DNA of 64,000 bases from positions 925,656 to 989,655 of the forward strand of contig CAJYAG010000001.1 in NCBI GenBank assembly GCA_913065125.1, given 5' to 3'. The position numbers and the translations under genes were made by a program. Below the pieces are notes generated by a model. That model made no database searches and was not told where the DNA came from. It was given only the letters and a program-made list of their open reading frames with translations. Numbering within the stretch: position 1 is the first letter of the stretch; each line of letters starts with the position of its first letter. Source of the DNA: an uncultured Flavobacteriaceae bacterium (GTDB lineage Bacteria; Bacteroidota; Bacteroidia; Flavobacteriales; Flavobacteriaceae). Of this stretch, positions 1 to 9,027 are shown in pieces.

Positions 1-2901
1 GAAAAATGGCCTGTATTATTATTTCACGTATCATTTTTATTCATATTAATTGGAGCAGGAATTACTCGCTATATTGGTTATGAGGGATTGATGATTATTA
101 AAGAAGGTGAAGTTACCAATAAATTTATTTCAGAAACAACCTATTTAAATGTTGTGATTGATGACAACTCACAACAAAAACCAACCATTCATGAACCCAT
201 ATTATTATCAGCTTGGGGAACTAACAATTGGGGGTTTTCTACAAAATTCATCAATCAGGAAGTAGATTTTAAATTAGTAGAATACATCCCATGGGCAGAA
301 AAAAAATTAGTTGAAGATGAAAATGGTGATGAATATTTATTCTTTGTAGAATCTAGCGAAGGAACAAGACACGAACATTATATTAAAAAAGGGACTTCAC
401 AAAACATCCATAATGTTTTAGTTGGATTTGATGCTGGAGAAAATTCAACCATCAATTTTACAACTGTAGATGGCGAATTAAAAATGTCTTCAAAAAAAGA
501 AGGAACTTGGGTTAGAATGGCAGATCAAGCTAATGGAACCATATCCAAAGATTCTTTAACTCCGTTTAAGTATCTTACTCTTCATTCTATTTCTGATTTA
601 CAATTTGTAATTCCAAAACCTGCTGAAAAAGGCGTTTTAAAAATGGTTAGTGGACCAAAAGATGACCAAAAATACGACATCATCATTGTTGATATAACCA
701 CAAATAACAAAACAGAAAGAGTTGAGTTATTAGGTGGGAAATTTAACACACAAAACTCCGAGCAAATAACTGTTGATAATTTAAATTTTAGAATGTTATA
801 TGGTTCTAAAACGTTGGAAACACCTTTTCATGTGAAATTAAGAGATTTTCAATTAGAAAAATATCCAGGATCAGAAAGTGCAGCTTCTTATGCAAGTGAA
901 GTGACTGTAATTACAAAAGAAGAAACCTTTGATTACAGAATTTACATGAATCATATTTTAGATTATAAAGGCTATAAATTATTTCAATCTAGTTATGATA
1001 ATTCTAAAGAAGTAGAAGAAACGCATTTGTCTGTAAACCATGATTTTTGGGGAACACTTTTTACTTACATCGGATATTCGATGTTGTATTTTGGTATGAT
1101 TAGTATTCTATTTGCAAAAAAGACTCGTTTTGATTATTTAAAAAATACCTTGAAAAAAATCAGAAAGAAAAAAGCAGCCTTATCACTTATTGGATTGTTG
1201 TTTGTTACTGTATCTATTTCTGCTCAACATCAAGAACATGCCATATCAGAACAACAAATAGATTCCATTTTAGCCGCCAATATTGTAGATGCAAAACATG
1301 CCGATTTATTTAATACTTTGGTCATTCAAGATGCTGGAGGAAGAATGAAACCAGCGCACACTTTTGCTTCTCAATTGGTAAGAAAAGTAACACATCAAGA
1401 GACTTTTAAAGGAATGAATCCGAGTCAAGTCTTATTATCAATCATTGAAAATCCAAGATTTTGGATTGAAGTACCAATGGTTTATTTAGAAAAAGGGAAT
1501 TCTCAAATTAGAGAAATTATTGGGGTTTCAAATGATGCCACACATGCAAGATTGTCTGACTTCTTAACTAAAGAAGGTATCTATAAAATAAGAGCAAGAA
1601 TTGATGAAGCTCAAAAGAAAAATGTAAAAAATAAATTTGAAAAAGATTTAATAAACATTGACAAAAGAGTTGGGTTGCTATACACGGCAATTGGTGGGCA
1701 AATCTTTAAGATTTTTCCAATTCCGAATGACGCAAACAATACTTGGGTTTCTCAACCAGAAACGTTACATGCCGGTTTTAAAGGAACAGATTCTGTTTTT
1801 GTTCGTCAGGTATTACCAGTGTATATTCAAATGCTTCAAAAATCTAAAGAATCTAAAAATTATGAACAAGCAGATAAAATTTTAGCTGGAATTAAAAACT
1901 TTCAAAAGAAATTTGGTGCTAGTGTAATTCCTTCTGATGACAAAATTGAATTAGAAATTGCTTACAATAAGTTCAGTATTTTTAGTCGATTAGCTAAATA
2001 CCTAGGTTTGGCAGGTGCTTTGTTAATTATTGTGGTAATTGCACAAATATTTTCTGATAAAAAAGTATTTAATTACTTGGTAAAAGGATTGATTGGAATC
2101 ATTATTGGATTGTTTGTTTTCCATACATTAGGATTAGGTGCTCGATGGTATATAAGTGGAAATGCACCTTGGAGTAATGCTTACGAATCCATTATATATG
2201 TTGCTTGGGCAACGATGCTTTTTGGTTTGTCTTTCGGAAGAAAATCTGCTTTAACAATAGCTGCAACAACATTTTTAACCGCAGTTATTTTAGCATTTGC
2301 ACATCAGAACTGGTTAGATCCAGAAATTGCAAACTTACAACCTGTATTAAATTCGTACTGGTTATTAATTCACGTTTCAATTATTGTTGCTAGTTACGGA
2401 CCCTTTTCTTTGGCAATGATTTTAGGGATTTTTGTATTATTCTTAATGGCTTTTACAAACGAAAAGAACAAAAATAAATTAGATTTGGCCATTAAAGAAT
2501 TAACCATCATTAATGAAATGTCTATTACAGTTGGTTTAATTATGTTAACCATCGGAAACTTTTTAGGCGGAATGTGGGCCAACGAAAGTTGGGGTCGTTA
2601 TTGGGGTTGGGATCCAAAAGAAACTTGGGCATTAATTAGTATTATGTTATATGCTTTTGTACTGCACATGCGCTTAATTCCTGGTTTGCGAAGTAGGTTT
2701 ACATTTAACTTGTGGTCTATTATTACTTATGCATCTATTATGATGACCTATTTTGGAGTTAATTTCTACTTATCTGGATTGCATTCGTATGCAAGTGGAG
2801 ATAAAGTTATTACCCCTACTTCGGTGTATTACTCTATCGGGTTTGTAGCAATATTAGGAACTTTTGCTTGGTTTAAATATAAAAAATATTATAAAAAATA
2901 A
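1..2901 (+). CDS. ccsBA: Cytochrome c synthase, ResB-CcsA fusion (5' partial)
   Basis: System II cytochrome c synthase that carries haem across the inner membrane and attaches it to apocytochrome c. The frame is open from base 1, so the N-terminus lies left of the window. Residues before the first ATG at 88 (FLFILIGAGITRYIGYEG) are typical ResB first-helix sequence, so 88 is not the true start. The ResB half covers about bases 1-1110, a periplasmic stretch 1230-1960, and the CcsA half 1980-2880. CcsA has several membrane helices and the haem-handling WWD-type motif SWGRYWGWDPKETW near 2590-2630. A hydrophobic segment ending SISAQ (about 1170-1227) resembles an internal signal peptide between the halves. 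Such fusions are normal in Bacteroidota and Epsilonproteobacteria. Family assignment is certain; only the N-terminus is missing. Confidence 0.95.
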   Translation, partial: EKWPVLLFHVSFLFILIGAGITRYIGYEGLMIIKEGEVTNKFISETTYLNVVIDDNSQQKPTIHEPILLSAWGTNNWGFSTKFINQEVDFKLVEYIPWAEKKLVEDENGDEYLFFVESSEGTRHEHYIKKGTSQNIHNVLVGFDAGENSTINFTTVDGELKMSSKKEGTWVRMADQANGTISKDSLTPFKYLTLHSISDLQFVIPKPAEKGVLKMVSGPKDDQKYDIIIVDITTNNKTERVELLGGKFNTQNSEQITVDNLNFRMLYGSKTLETPFHVKLRDFQLEKYPGSESAASYASEVTVITKEETFDYRIYMNHILDYKGYKLFQSSYDNSKEVEETHLSVNHDFWGTLFTYIGYSMLYFGMISILFAKKTRFDYLKNTLKKIRKKKAALSLIGLLFVTVSISAQHQEHAISEQQIDSILAANIVDAKHADLFNTLVIQDAGGRMKPAHTFASQLVRKVTHQETFKGMNPSQVLLSIIENPRFWIEVPMVYLEKGNSQIREIIGVSNDATHARLSDFLTKEGIYKIRARIDEAQKKNVKNKFEKDLINIDKRVGLLYTAIGGQIFKIFPIPNDANNTWVSQPETLHAGFKGTDSVFVRQVLPVYIQMLQKSKESKNYEQADKILAGIKNFQKKFGASVIPSDDKIELEIAYNKFSIFSRLAKYLGLAGALLIIVVIAQIFSDKKVFNYLVKGLIGIIIGLFVFHTLGLGARWYISGNAPWSNAYESIIYVAWATMLFGLSFGRKSALTIAATTFLTAVILAFAHQNWLDPEIANLQPVLNSYWLLIHVSIIVASYGPFSLAMILGIFVLFLMAFTNEKNKNKLDLAIKELTIINEMSITVGLIMLTIGNFLGGMWANESWGRYWGWDPKETWALISIMLYAFVLHMRLIPGLRSRFTFNLWSIITYASIMMTYFGVNFYLSGLHSYASGDKVITPTSVYYSIGFVAILGTFAWFKYKKYYKK

Positions 2902-2969
2902 GCTCTTAATTTTAAATTTCATTATTGAAATTTGACTAGAGGTGATAGATAAAAATAAAATGAAAGCTG

Positions 2970-2977
2970 TATTTTTG
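2970..2977 (+). promoter_or_regulatory. Candidate -7 box (TATTTTTG) before the membrane/TPR-like gene
   Basis: Matches the Bacteroidota -7 consensus TAnnTTTG, 27 bases before the ATG at 3005. No TTG at a usual -33 spacing was found, and the region is very AT-rich, so this is weak. Confidence 0.3.
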
Positions 2978-3004
2978 CTTTCTTAAAAATTAAAATAACA
3001 ATAT

Positions 3005-3520
3005 ATGTTTCATAAAAATTTTAAATTAATAATTGCAACTATAATTACTGCCTGGTCTGTGTACGAATTTTCGCAAGGACACATCATGAATGGAATCTCT
3101 ATTTTATTATTAGCCGGAATTTTTATCCTTTTATATTTTAAAAACGAATTTATTTTATTGGCGTTTTTACAATTGCGTAAGCAAAATTTCCCTGGAGCTC
3201 AAAAATGGCTGAACTATATTAAAAACCCAAGTGCTGCCTTAACAAGAAAGCAAGAAGGTTATTATAATTTTTTACACGGAATTATGTTATCGCAAACAAA
3301 TATAACACAAGCAGAAAAATATTTAAAAAAAGCGGTAAAATTAGGGTTGTCTATGGGACATGATTTAGCAATGGCAAAATTACAGTTGGCAGGAATTGCA
3401 ATGACAAAAAGAAGAAAACGTGAAGCAACTATGTTAATGAACGAAGCTAAGAAATTAGACAAACAGGGTATGCTAAACGATCAAATAAAAATGATGAAAC
3501 AACAGATGAAAAAAATCTAG
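3005..3520 (+). CDS. Small membrane protein with TPR-like C-terminal region
   Basis: 171 residues, function unknown. The first 45 residues hold two hydrophobic helices (about 8-24 and 28-45). The rest is soluble and helical: a TPR-like stretch (TQAEKYLKKAVKLGL, about 100-115) is followed by a very basic Met/Lys-rich tail ending QQMKKI. The ATG at 3005 is 103 bases past the cytochrome c synthase stop, so it may be co-transcribed or have its own weak promoter. A strong terminator follows. It is probably a membrane-anchored scaffold, but no catalytic motif is visible. Confidence 0.75.
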   Translation: MFHKNFKLIIATIITAWSVYEFSQGHIMNGISILLLAGIFILLYFKNEFILLAFLQLRKQNFPGAQKWLNYIKNPSAALTRKQEGYYNFLHGIMLSQTNITQAEKYLKKAVKLGLSMGHDLAMAKLQLAGIAMTKRRKREATMLMNEAKKLDKQGMLNDQIKMMKQQMKKI

Positions 3521-3541
3521 TTTCTTATAAATAAATCAACT

Positions 3542-3576
3542 AAAAAAAGCTTCTGAAAAATTCAGAAGCTTTTTTT
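3542..3576. terminator. Bidirectional intrinsic terminator
   Basis: Perfect inverted repeat AGCTTCTGAA / TTCAGAAGCT extended by A and T runs (3542-3557 and 3561-3576, loop AAA). It lies between two convergent genes, with a T run on either strand, so it can end both the gene at 3005 and the LysM lipoprotein gene. Confidence 0.85.
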
Positions 3577-3580
3577 TAGT

Positions 3581-5221
3581 TTACTCAATTCTCTTTAAAC
3601 TTAAATCTGGTTGAAATTCAAGTAAAAACAACCCTCTGTTTTGTGAAATACCAAAGAGTCTTTTCTTAAAATCGAACTTACTTTCTACTCGGTAAGAAAC
3701 TCCGTCTTTGAAGGTATCATACAGGTCATTTCCTGAAGCTAACCGCATAATTACATCATAAGTAACATCAAATCCACGTGTAGCGTAATGAGAAGGCAAA
3801 GCTTTATTTTTCTGTAAATATTGTTTATTAAATACTCTAGCCGCTAAAGAACTTTCATCTACATATGCATCTGTAACATATACAAATTCTAACTGTGCAA
3901 GTTTATTATATGCAACATAATCGTACTTATTAAAACCAAATAATTTTACTTTATAGTTAATTTTTTGCTCTGGCTCCTCTCCTTCTTCTGGTTCTGGAGG
4001 ATCTGGAAAACTAATCAAACTATTAATTGCATCTGAAGCAATTACATCGTTATTCGTTGCTATAATCACCCAATTATCAACCTGAGTAGAGTCTGGTTTC
4101 ATCATCTTTAAAAAACGCTCTTGGGCAATATATCCAAAATGCGGAACAATTTGATGAACTTCATTAATAGAATCGTGTTGCTTTAAAATATTTGCAATCT
4201 GATTAATTTCTGTGATCGATGCTGTTGTCGAATCGCCAACAATTATAATATTTTCGTTCTTATATTTCTTAGTAACATACGACAACAACTTCTCTTTATA
4301 CAAATGTTTATCTGGCGATGTTTTTACAATTCTAGAAGAAGTAAAAGAAGTTTGAGCATTAGAAAAGACAGGAAAAACTAATGGTGCTTTTACACTATTT
4401 GCTAATTTTATCGTTTCATCAGAATAAATTGAACCAATAATTACATCTTTATCGTCTAAAGAATTCTCTGTAATAATATCGTTAATTTTAGTATTTCTAT
4501 CTTCTGTATCAAAAACAGTAAAATCAATTTGAATTCCTTGATCTCTTAATGAATCTATTGCTAATTCTGCACCGAGATAAAAATCAGTAACAATATTTGG
4601 CAACGCTCTATTTTTAAAAATATCTTGTGATGAAACGGTGTCAAATACTTTTGCTCTAAAAGGCAGTAATAATGCAACTTTTAGCACAGCATCATTCGCA
4701 ATGCTGTCTTTATAAATTACGTCAATTTTCTCCCCTTCTACCCGTTCTTTAATCTTTAAAACTGAACCGAGTTTTAATCCCTCAGTTAAAGTTGGATTTA
4801 ACGCTAATAAATCTGATTTTAATACATTATAATATCTTGTTAAACTGTAAAAGGTATCGCCTTTACGTACTTTATGAATTATAAAATCTTCGTTTAAATC
4901 TTTAATATCATCTAGCTTTTTTATACGATCAGTATCAAGCTGAATGGTGTCTTTTACAACAATATCTTTCGAATTATCGCTTTTCTCTAGAAGCTTAATT
5001 GAGTTTTTATTCGGAATAAAAATCTCTGTATCTGGTTTTGGTCTTCTTCCAACATCAGGATTTAAGGTCAGTAAATCTTTAGTAGCAATATCTAGTTTTT
5101 TTGCAATCGTTCGCATTGTTTCACCTTTCTTCACTTTATAAGTGATGTATTTTTTTTGCTGCCCACAAGAAACTGCAATGGTAAAAATAAAAAGGGTAAC
5201 TAATAATTTAAAATGCTTCAT
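3581..5221 (-). CDS. LysM-domain lipoprotein with periplasmic-binding-protein-like domain
   Basis: 546 residues from the ATG at 5221. The frame extends upstream to 5296, but only this start places a lipoprotein signal at the N-terminus: MKHFKLLVTLFIFTIAVSC, with the lipid-bearing Cys at 19. Two LysM peptidoglycan-binding repeats follow (YKVKKGETMRTIAKKL and HKVRKGDTFYSLTRYY, about residues 27-70 and 115-160). A long C-terminal domain resembles type I periplasmic-binding proteins (branched-chain amino-acid receptor fold), starting at VLKVALLLPFRAK. An acidic Pro/Glu run (DPPEPEEGEEPEQ) interrupts it. It lies directly downstream of guaA. Its role at the cell wall is inferred from LysM and the lipid anchor; a ligand cannot be named. 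Confidence 0.85.
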   Translation of the reverse strand: MKHFKLLVTLFIFTIAVSCGQQKKYITYKVKKGETMRTIAKKLDIATKDLLTLNPDVGRRPKPDTEIFIPNKNSIKLLEKSDNSKDIVVKDTIQLDTDRIKKLDDIKDLNEDFIIHKVRKGDTFYSLTRYYNVLKSDLLALNPTLTEGLKLGSVLKIKERVEGEKIDVIYKDSIANDAVLKVALLLPFRAKVFDTVSSQDIFKNRALPNIVTDFYLGAELAIDSLRDQGIQIDFTVFDTEDRNTKINDIITENSLDDKDVIIGSIYSDETIKLANSVKAPLVFPVFSNAQTSFTSSRIVKTSPDKHLYKEKLLSYVTKKYKNENIIIVGDSTTASITEINQIANILKQHDSINEVHQIVPHFGYIAQERFLKMMKPDSTQVDNWVIIATNNDVIASDAINSLISFPDPPEPEEGEEPEQKINYKVKLFGFNKYDYVAYNKLAQLEFVYVTDAYVDESSLAARVFNKQYLQKNKALPSHYATRGFDVTYDVIMRLASGNDLYDTFKDGVSYRVESKFDFKKRLFGISQNRGLFLLEFQPDLSLKRIE

Positions 5222-5304
5222 GTAATTTATTTTTCTGCTATTAGAAAACGTTTTTATAGCTAGCAACTTCTGTAGTATAACACAAAAAATGCCCACTTAG
5301 TATA

Positions 5305-6840
5305 TTATTCCCACTCAATTGTTGCTGGTGGCTTAGAGCTTATGTCGTACACAACTCTATTTACACCTTTTACTTTATTAATAATATCGTTAGATGTTTT
5401 TTGCAAAAATTCATACGGCAAATTAACCCAATCTGCAGTCATTCCATCTGTACTTTCTACAGCTCTTAAAGCTACAACTTTTTCGTAAGTTCTTTCATCT
5501 CCCATAACTCCCACAGAGTTTACAGGCAATAAAATAGCTCCAGCTTGCCAAACTTTATCGTACAATCCGCTGGCTTTTAATCCATTGATAAAAACGGCGT
5601 CTACCTCTTGTAAAATTTGTACTTTTTCTCTTGTTATATCACCTAAAATTCTGATTCCTAAACCTGGACCAGGAAAAGGATGTCTTCCTAATAGTTCTTT
5701 ATCAATCCCCATTGATGCTCCAACTCTACGAACCTCATCTTTAAAAATCATACGCAAAGGCTCTACAATTTTTAATTTCATAAAATCTGGTAAACCTCCA
5801 ACATTATGGTGGCTCTTAATGGTTGCAGACGGTCCACCATTTACAGAAACCGATTCTATCACGTCTGGATAAATAGTTCCTTGTGCCAACCACTTTGCAT
5901 CTTCTATTTGATGTGCTTCTGCATCAAAAACTTCAATAAACGCATTTCCAATTGCTTTTCTTTTTGCTTCTGGTTCAGAAATTCCTTTTAATGCATTCAT
6001 AAAACGATCAGATGCATCAACACCTTTTACGTTTAAGCCCATTCCTTCGTATTGCTTCAACACATCAGTAAATTCGTTTTTACGAAGTAGGCCATTATTT
6101 ACAAAAATACAATGTAAATTTTCTCCAATTGCTTTGTGTAATAAAACTGCTGCAACGGTAGAATCTACTCCGCCAGACAATCCTAAAACAACTTTTTCTG
6201 TTCCAACTTTTTCTCTAATTTTCTCAACAGTACTTTCTACAAAAGAATCTGGCGTCCACGTTTGTGCAACTCCGGCTATTTTTACTAAAAAGTTTTCTAA
6301 CAATTGCTTTCCATCTGTAGAATGATACACTTCTGGATGAAACTGAATTGCAAAGGTATGTTCGCCTTCAATTTTATACGCTGCATTTTCAACATCATTT
6401 GTGCTTGCTAAACGCAAACCATTTGTTGGCAATTCTTTGATGGTATCTGAATGACTCATCCAAACTTGGCTTCCCTTAGAAATATTTTCAAAGAAAATTT
6501 CATCTTCTTTTACATAAGATAAATTTGCTCTTCCGTATTCTCTTGTGTTTGATTGACCAACCAATCCGCCAGAAAAATGCGCTAAATATTGTGCACCATA
6601 ACAAACAGCCAACAGTGGTTTTTTTCCTCTAATTTCAGATAAATCTGGATGTGGTGGATCTTCAGAACGAACCGAAGATGGACTTCCAGAAAGGATTACT
6701 GCTTTAAAATTTGTTAAATCTTTGGGTGGATTGTTGTACGGATGAATCTCACAATAAATGTTTAATTCTCTAACTCTACGCGCAATTAGTTGCGTGTATT
6801 GCGAACCGAAATCTAATATAAGTACGTTGTGTTGTTGCAT
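5305..6840 (-). CDS. guaA: GMP synthase (glutamine-hydrolysing)
   Basis: Converts XMP, ATP and glutamine to GMP. 511 residues, full length. Class I glutamine amidotransferase domain: nucleophile Cys at about 80 ([11 protein letters not shown]), His and Glu at about 168/170 (QFHPEVYHS). ATP pyrophosphatase P-loop [10 protein letters not shown] at about 219-228, then the C-terminal dimerisation domain ending PPATIEWE. I choose the ATG at 6840; an in-frame TTG six bases upstream is less likely. A TATTTTTG box ends only three bases before this ATG, so the transcript may be leaderless. The LysM lipoprotein starts 83 bases downstream and may be co-transcribed. Confidence 0.98.
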   Translation of the reverse strand: MQQHNVLILDFGSQYTQLIARRVRELNIYCEIHPYNNPPKDLTNFKAVILSGSPSSVRSEDPPHPDLSEIRGKKPLLAVCYGAQYLAHFSGGLVGQSNTREYGRANLSYVKEDEIFFENISKGSQVWMSHSDTIKELPTNGLRLASTNDVENAAYKIEGEHTFAIQFHPEVYHSTDGKQLLENFLVKIAGVAQTWTPDSFVESTVEKIREKVGTEKVVLGLSGGVDSTVAAVLLHKAIGENLHCIFVNNGLLRKNEFTDVLKQYEGMGLNVKGVDASDRFMNALKGISEPEAKRKAIGNAFIEVFDAEAHQIEDAKWLAQGTIYPDVIESVSVNGGPSATIKSHHNVGGLPDFMKLKIVEPLRMIFKDEVRRVGASMGIDKELLGRHPFPGPGLGIRILGDITREKVQILQEVDAVFINGLKASGLYDKVWQAGAILLPVNSVGVMGDERTYEKVVALRAVESTDGMTADWVNLPYEFLQKTSNDIINKVKGVNRVVYDISSKPPATIEWE

Positions 6841-6843
6841 GCG

Positions 6844-6851
6844 CAAAAATA
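6844..6851 (-). promoter_or_regulatory. Candidate guaA -7 box (TATTTTTG) abutting the start codon
   Basis: On the minus strand TATTTTTG is followed by CGC and then the guaA ATG. If used, transcription would start at or next to the A of the ATG. A TTG at 6877-6875 is 23 bases upstream of the box, slightly long for a -33 element. Confidence 0.35.
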
Positions 6852-6879
6852 CTACAAGAATTTAGATTTTTTTACAAGA

Positions 6880-6914
6880 ATTTTCATTTTTTTTATTCAC
6901 ATAAAAATGAAAAT
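6880..6914 (-). terminator. Weak AT-rich hairpin after the FabH-like gene
   Basis: Inverted repeat ATTTTCATTTTT / AAAAATGAAAAT (6880-6891 and 6903-6914), just past the stop of the ketosynthase gene. It has only one G-C pair, so it may be a weak terminator or only mRNA end structure. Confidence 0.35.
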
Positions 6915-6920
6915 TAGTGT

Positions 6921-7985
6921 TTAAAATTGATACACAATTGCGTTGATATTCATTCCAGAACCTACAGAAGCAAAAATAACCACATCGCCCTTATGAACTT
7001 CTTGATGTTCTATGTGACCTTTTAAAACTAAGTCTAATAAAGTTGGAACGGTTGCCACAGAACTATTACCAAACTTATGAATATTCATAGGCATTACTCC
7101 ATCAGGAACTTGCTGTTTAAACAACCTATAAAACCGTTTGATAATTGCTTCATCCATTTTTTCATTTGCTTGATGAATGAACACCTTTTTAACATCATTA
7201 ATATGAACTCCACTTTTATCTAAAGCTGATTTCATTGCTGTCGGAACGTGGTTTAGAGCAAACTCGTAAATTTTACGCCCTTCCATTTTAATGTATTTTT
7301 CATCTTCAGTAGCATCTACTTCATTCGATTTCCCAAAGTATAAATAATATGCTTCTTCTTTTGAAAAAGTTTGTGTTGCGTGACTTAAAATACCGATATT
7401 ACTTTCTTCAATAGCTTCTAAAATACAAGCGCCAGCTCCATCACTAAATATCATAGAATCTCTATCGCTTTTATCAACAACTCTCGATAAAGTTTCTGCT
7501 CCAATAATCAAGGCTTTTTTGGCCATTCCTGCTTTTATAAATGCATGTGCTTGGATAACACCTTCAATCCAACCTGGACAACCAAATAAGATATCATAGG
7601 CAACACAATTTGGATTTTCTATTCCTAAACTATGTTTTACTCTTGTTGCTAAACTTGGTAAAATATCGCTTTGTCCTGCCGGATTTTTTACATCACCAAA
7701 GTTATGAGCTAAAATAATATAATCTAATTCTTCTGGATTAACCCCTGAATCTTCAATTGCTTTTTGAGCAGCAAAAAAAGCCAAATCTGAAGTTGAATAT
7801 TTACTCGCTGCATATCTTCTTTCTTCAATTCCAGTAATTGATTTGAATTTTTCTATAATTACATCATTACTCGTTTCAAATTTAGAGCCATCTTCATTTA
7901 AAAATTCGTGTTCTAAAAACCTATCGTTTCCTTGAACAACTGTTGGAACGTAACAACCAGTTCCTGTAATTTTTGAATTCATCAT
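6921..7985 (-). CDS. 3-oxoacyl-ACP synthase III family protein (FabH-like)
   Basis: 354-residue thiolase-fold ketosynthase III. The catalytic triad is visible: Cys at about 136 (LFGCPGW), His at about 271 (FIHQANEKM), Asn at about 307 (KFGNSSVAT). The C-terminal GSGMNINAIVYQF matches the family end. Condenses acyl-CoA with malonyl-ACP in fatty acid or related synthesis. It is longer and more divergent than housekeeping FabH (about 320-335 residues), with an N-terminal insertion (DRFLEHEFLNEDGSKF). No acyl carrier protein or other fatty-acid gene is next to it, so it may be a second, specialised paralogue common in Flavobacteriia. Two adjacent ATGs make the start ambiguous by one residue. Confidence 0.88.
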   Translation of the reverse strand: MMNSKITGTGCYVPTVVQGNDRFLEHEFLNEDGSKFETSNDVIIEKFKSITGIEERRYAASKYSTSDLAFFAAQKAIEDSGVNPEELDYIILAHNFGDVKNPAGQSDILPSLATRVKHSLGIENPNCVAYDILFGCPGWIEGVIQAHAFIKAGMAKKALIIGAETLSRVVDKSDRDSMIFSDGAGACILEAIEESNIGILSHATQTFSKEEAYYLYFGKSNEVDATEDEKYIKMEGRKIYEFALNHVPTAMKSALDKSGVHINDVKKVFIHQANEKMDEAIIKRFYRLFKQQVPDGVMPMNIHKFGNSSVATVPTLLDLVLKGHIEHQEVHKGDVVIFASVGSGMNINAIVYQF

Positions 7986-8132
7986 TATTATTGCTAATTT
8001 AAACCTTAAACAAGGTAAGACTTTTTACATTATTAATATAAAAATAGCGTGTTCTTTTATTGATTTTTATGGATCCTCTAAAATTGAGAATTCATTTTTA
8101 TTAAATATAAATTTAAAAAAAAATAATTTAAA

Positions 8133-8513
8133 CTATTCGTATAATTTAAATTTTACTTGCATTACCATGGCAATAGAATTGGCTCTGTCTTTCATGTTTT
8201 GAGCAACTTGGCCTTCAAAAGAAGCATTAATTGTAGTTGTTAAATAACCTAACCATTTGGTAAAATGTTCTTTTTTAAAACGGACTTTTTTATCAAAATC
8301 TAAATGTTTTTGGAGCACATTGTTTTTGTAAGTATTGGTGTTAAGCAAAATATCTTGCCAAAAATCTGAAATAACATCAATGTGCTTTTCTAAATGATTT
8401 TGTTTTACAATCTCTTCAAAAAAAGGAATCATTTCTGAATCTGAAGTCAACTTGTTATAAAACTCAGTAATGATAAAATGGATATCTTCTCTTGATGAAA
8501 TATCTTTTTTCAT
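8133..8513 (-). CDS. Group III truncated haemoglobin
   Basis: 126-residue globin of the truncated haemoglobin group III type. FWQDILL and HFTKWLGYL (the latter carrying the likely proximal His) fit this family. Proposed roles in the family are oxygen, nitric oxide or peroxide chemistry; the substrate here is unknown. Its ATG overlaps the cdd stop (TAATG), so translation is probably coupled and the gene is last in the porU-porV-cdd run. Confidence 0.85.
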   Translation of the reverse strand: MKKDISSREDIHFIITEFYNKLTSDSEMIPFFEEIVKQNHLEKHIDVISDFWQDILLNTNTYKNNVLQKHLDFDKKVRFKKEHFTKWLGYLTTTINASFEGQVAQNMKDRANSIAMVMQVKFKLYE

Positions 8514-8995
8514 TATAAATAAGTACTATCAAATGAAAAAGGCAATAAAGACAACAACGATTTAGTTCTTACAATTTTACCAACCTCGCCCATAAAATAA
8601 ATTTCTATTGGTTCTTTTTGATTGATTTCGTATTCCGATAATGTTTGTCTACATGCGCCACAAGGACCAACGGGTCTATCTACTTTAGAAATACTAGAAC
8701 TTGCAGTAATTACCAATTGTTTTACCTTCACTCCAGGAAAATCTGAACCAGCTTTCCAAATTGCAACCCTTTCTGCACACATTCCAGATGGATATGCTGC
8801 ACTTTCTTGATTGTTTCCTAAAACAATTTGATTGTTTTCTAATAACAATGCTGCACCAACACTAAATTTAGAATAGGGTGCGTATGCATTTTTACGAGCT
8901 TCAATTGCTTTATTCATAAGCATTTGAATGTTTGAAGGCAATTCTGAAACATCTTCATAGACGGTTGCAGAAGCTACTACATCAATTTTTTTCAT
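8513..8995 (-). CDS. cdd: Cytidine deaminase
   Basis: Deaminates cytidine and deoxycytidine to uridine forms in pyrimidine salvage. 160 residues. Zinc and catalytic residues are clear: CAERVAI (Cys at about 73, Glu at about 75) and PCGACRQ (Cys at about 112 and 115), plus the substrate-binding YSKFSVGAALL near 41-51. It lies 32 bases after porV and overlaps the haemoglobin gene by one base. Proximity of cdd to porV is, as far as I recall, common in Flavobacteriia. Confidence 0.97.
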   Translation of the reverse strand: MKKIDVVASATVYEDVSELPSNIQMLMNKAIEARKNAYAPYSKFSVGAALLLENNQIVLGNNQESAAYPSGMCAERVAIWKAGSDFPGVKVKQLVITASSSISKVDRPVGPCGACRQTLSEYEINQKEPIEIYFMGEVGKIVRTKSLLSLLPFSFDSTYL

Positions 8996-9027
8996 ATAAA
9001 ATGTTAACTAGTGTACAAACGAAGATA

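Noticed and set aside
2914..2933. Inverted repeat AAATTTCA/TGAAATTT after the cytochrome c synthase gene
   Set aside because: Too AT-rich and not followed by a T run; not a convincing terminator.
6841..6920. Purine riboswitch upstream of guaA
   Set aside because: Only 80 bases, no conserved aptamer elements, and a -7 box abuts the ATG.
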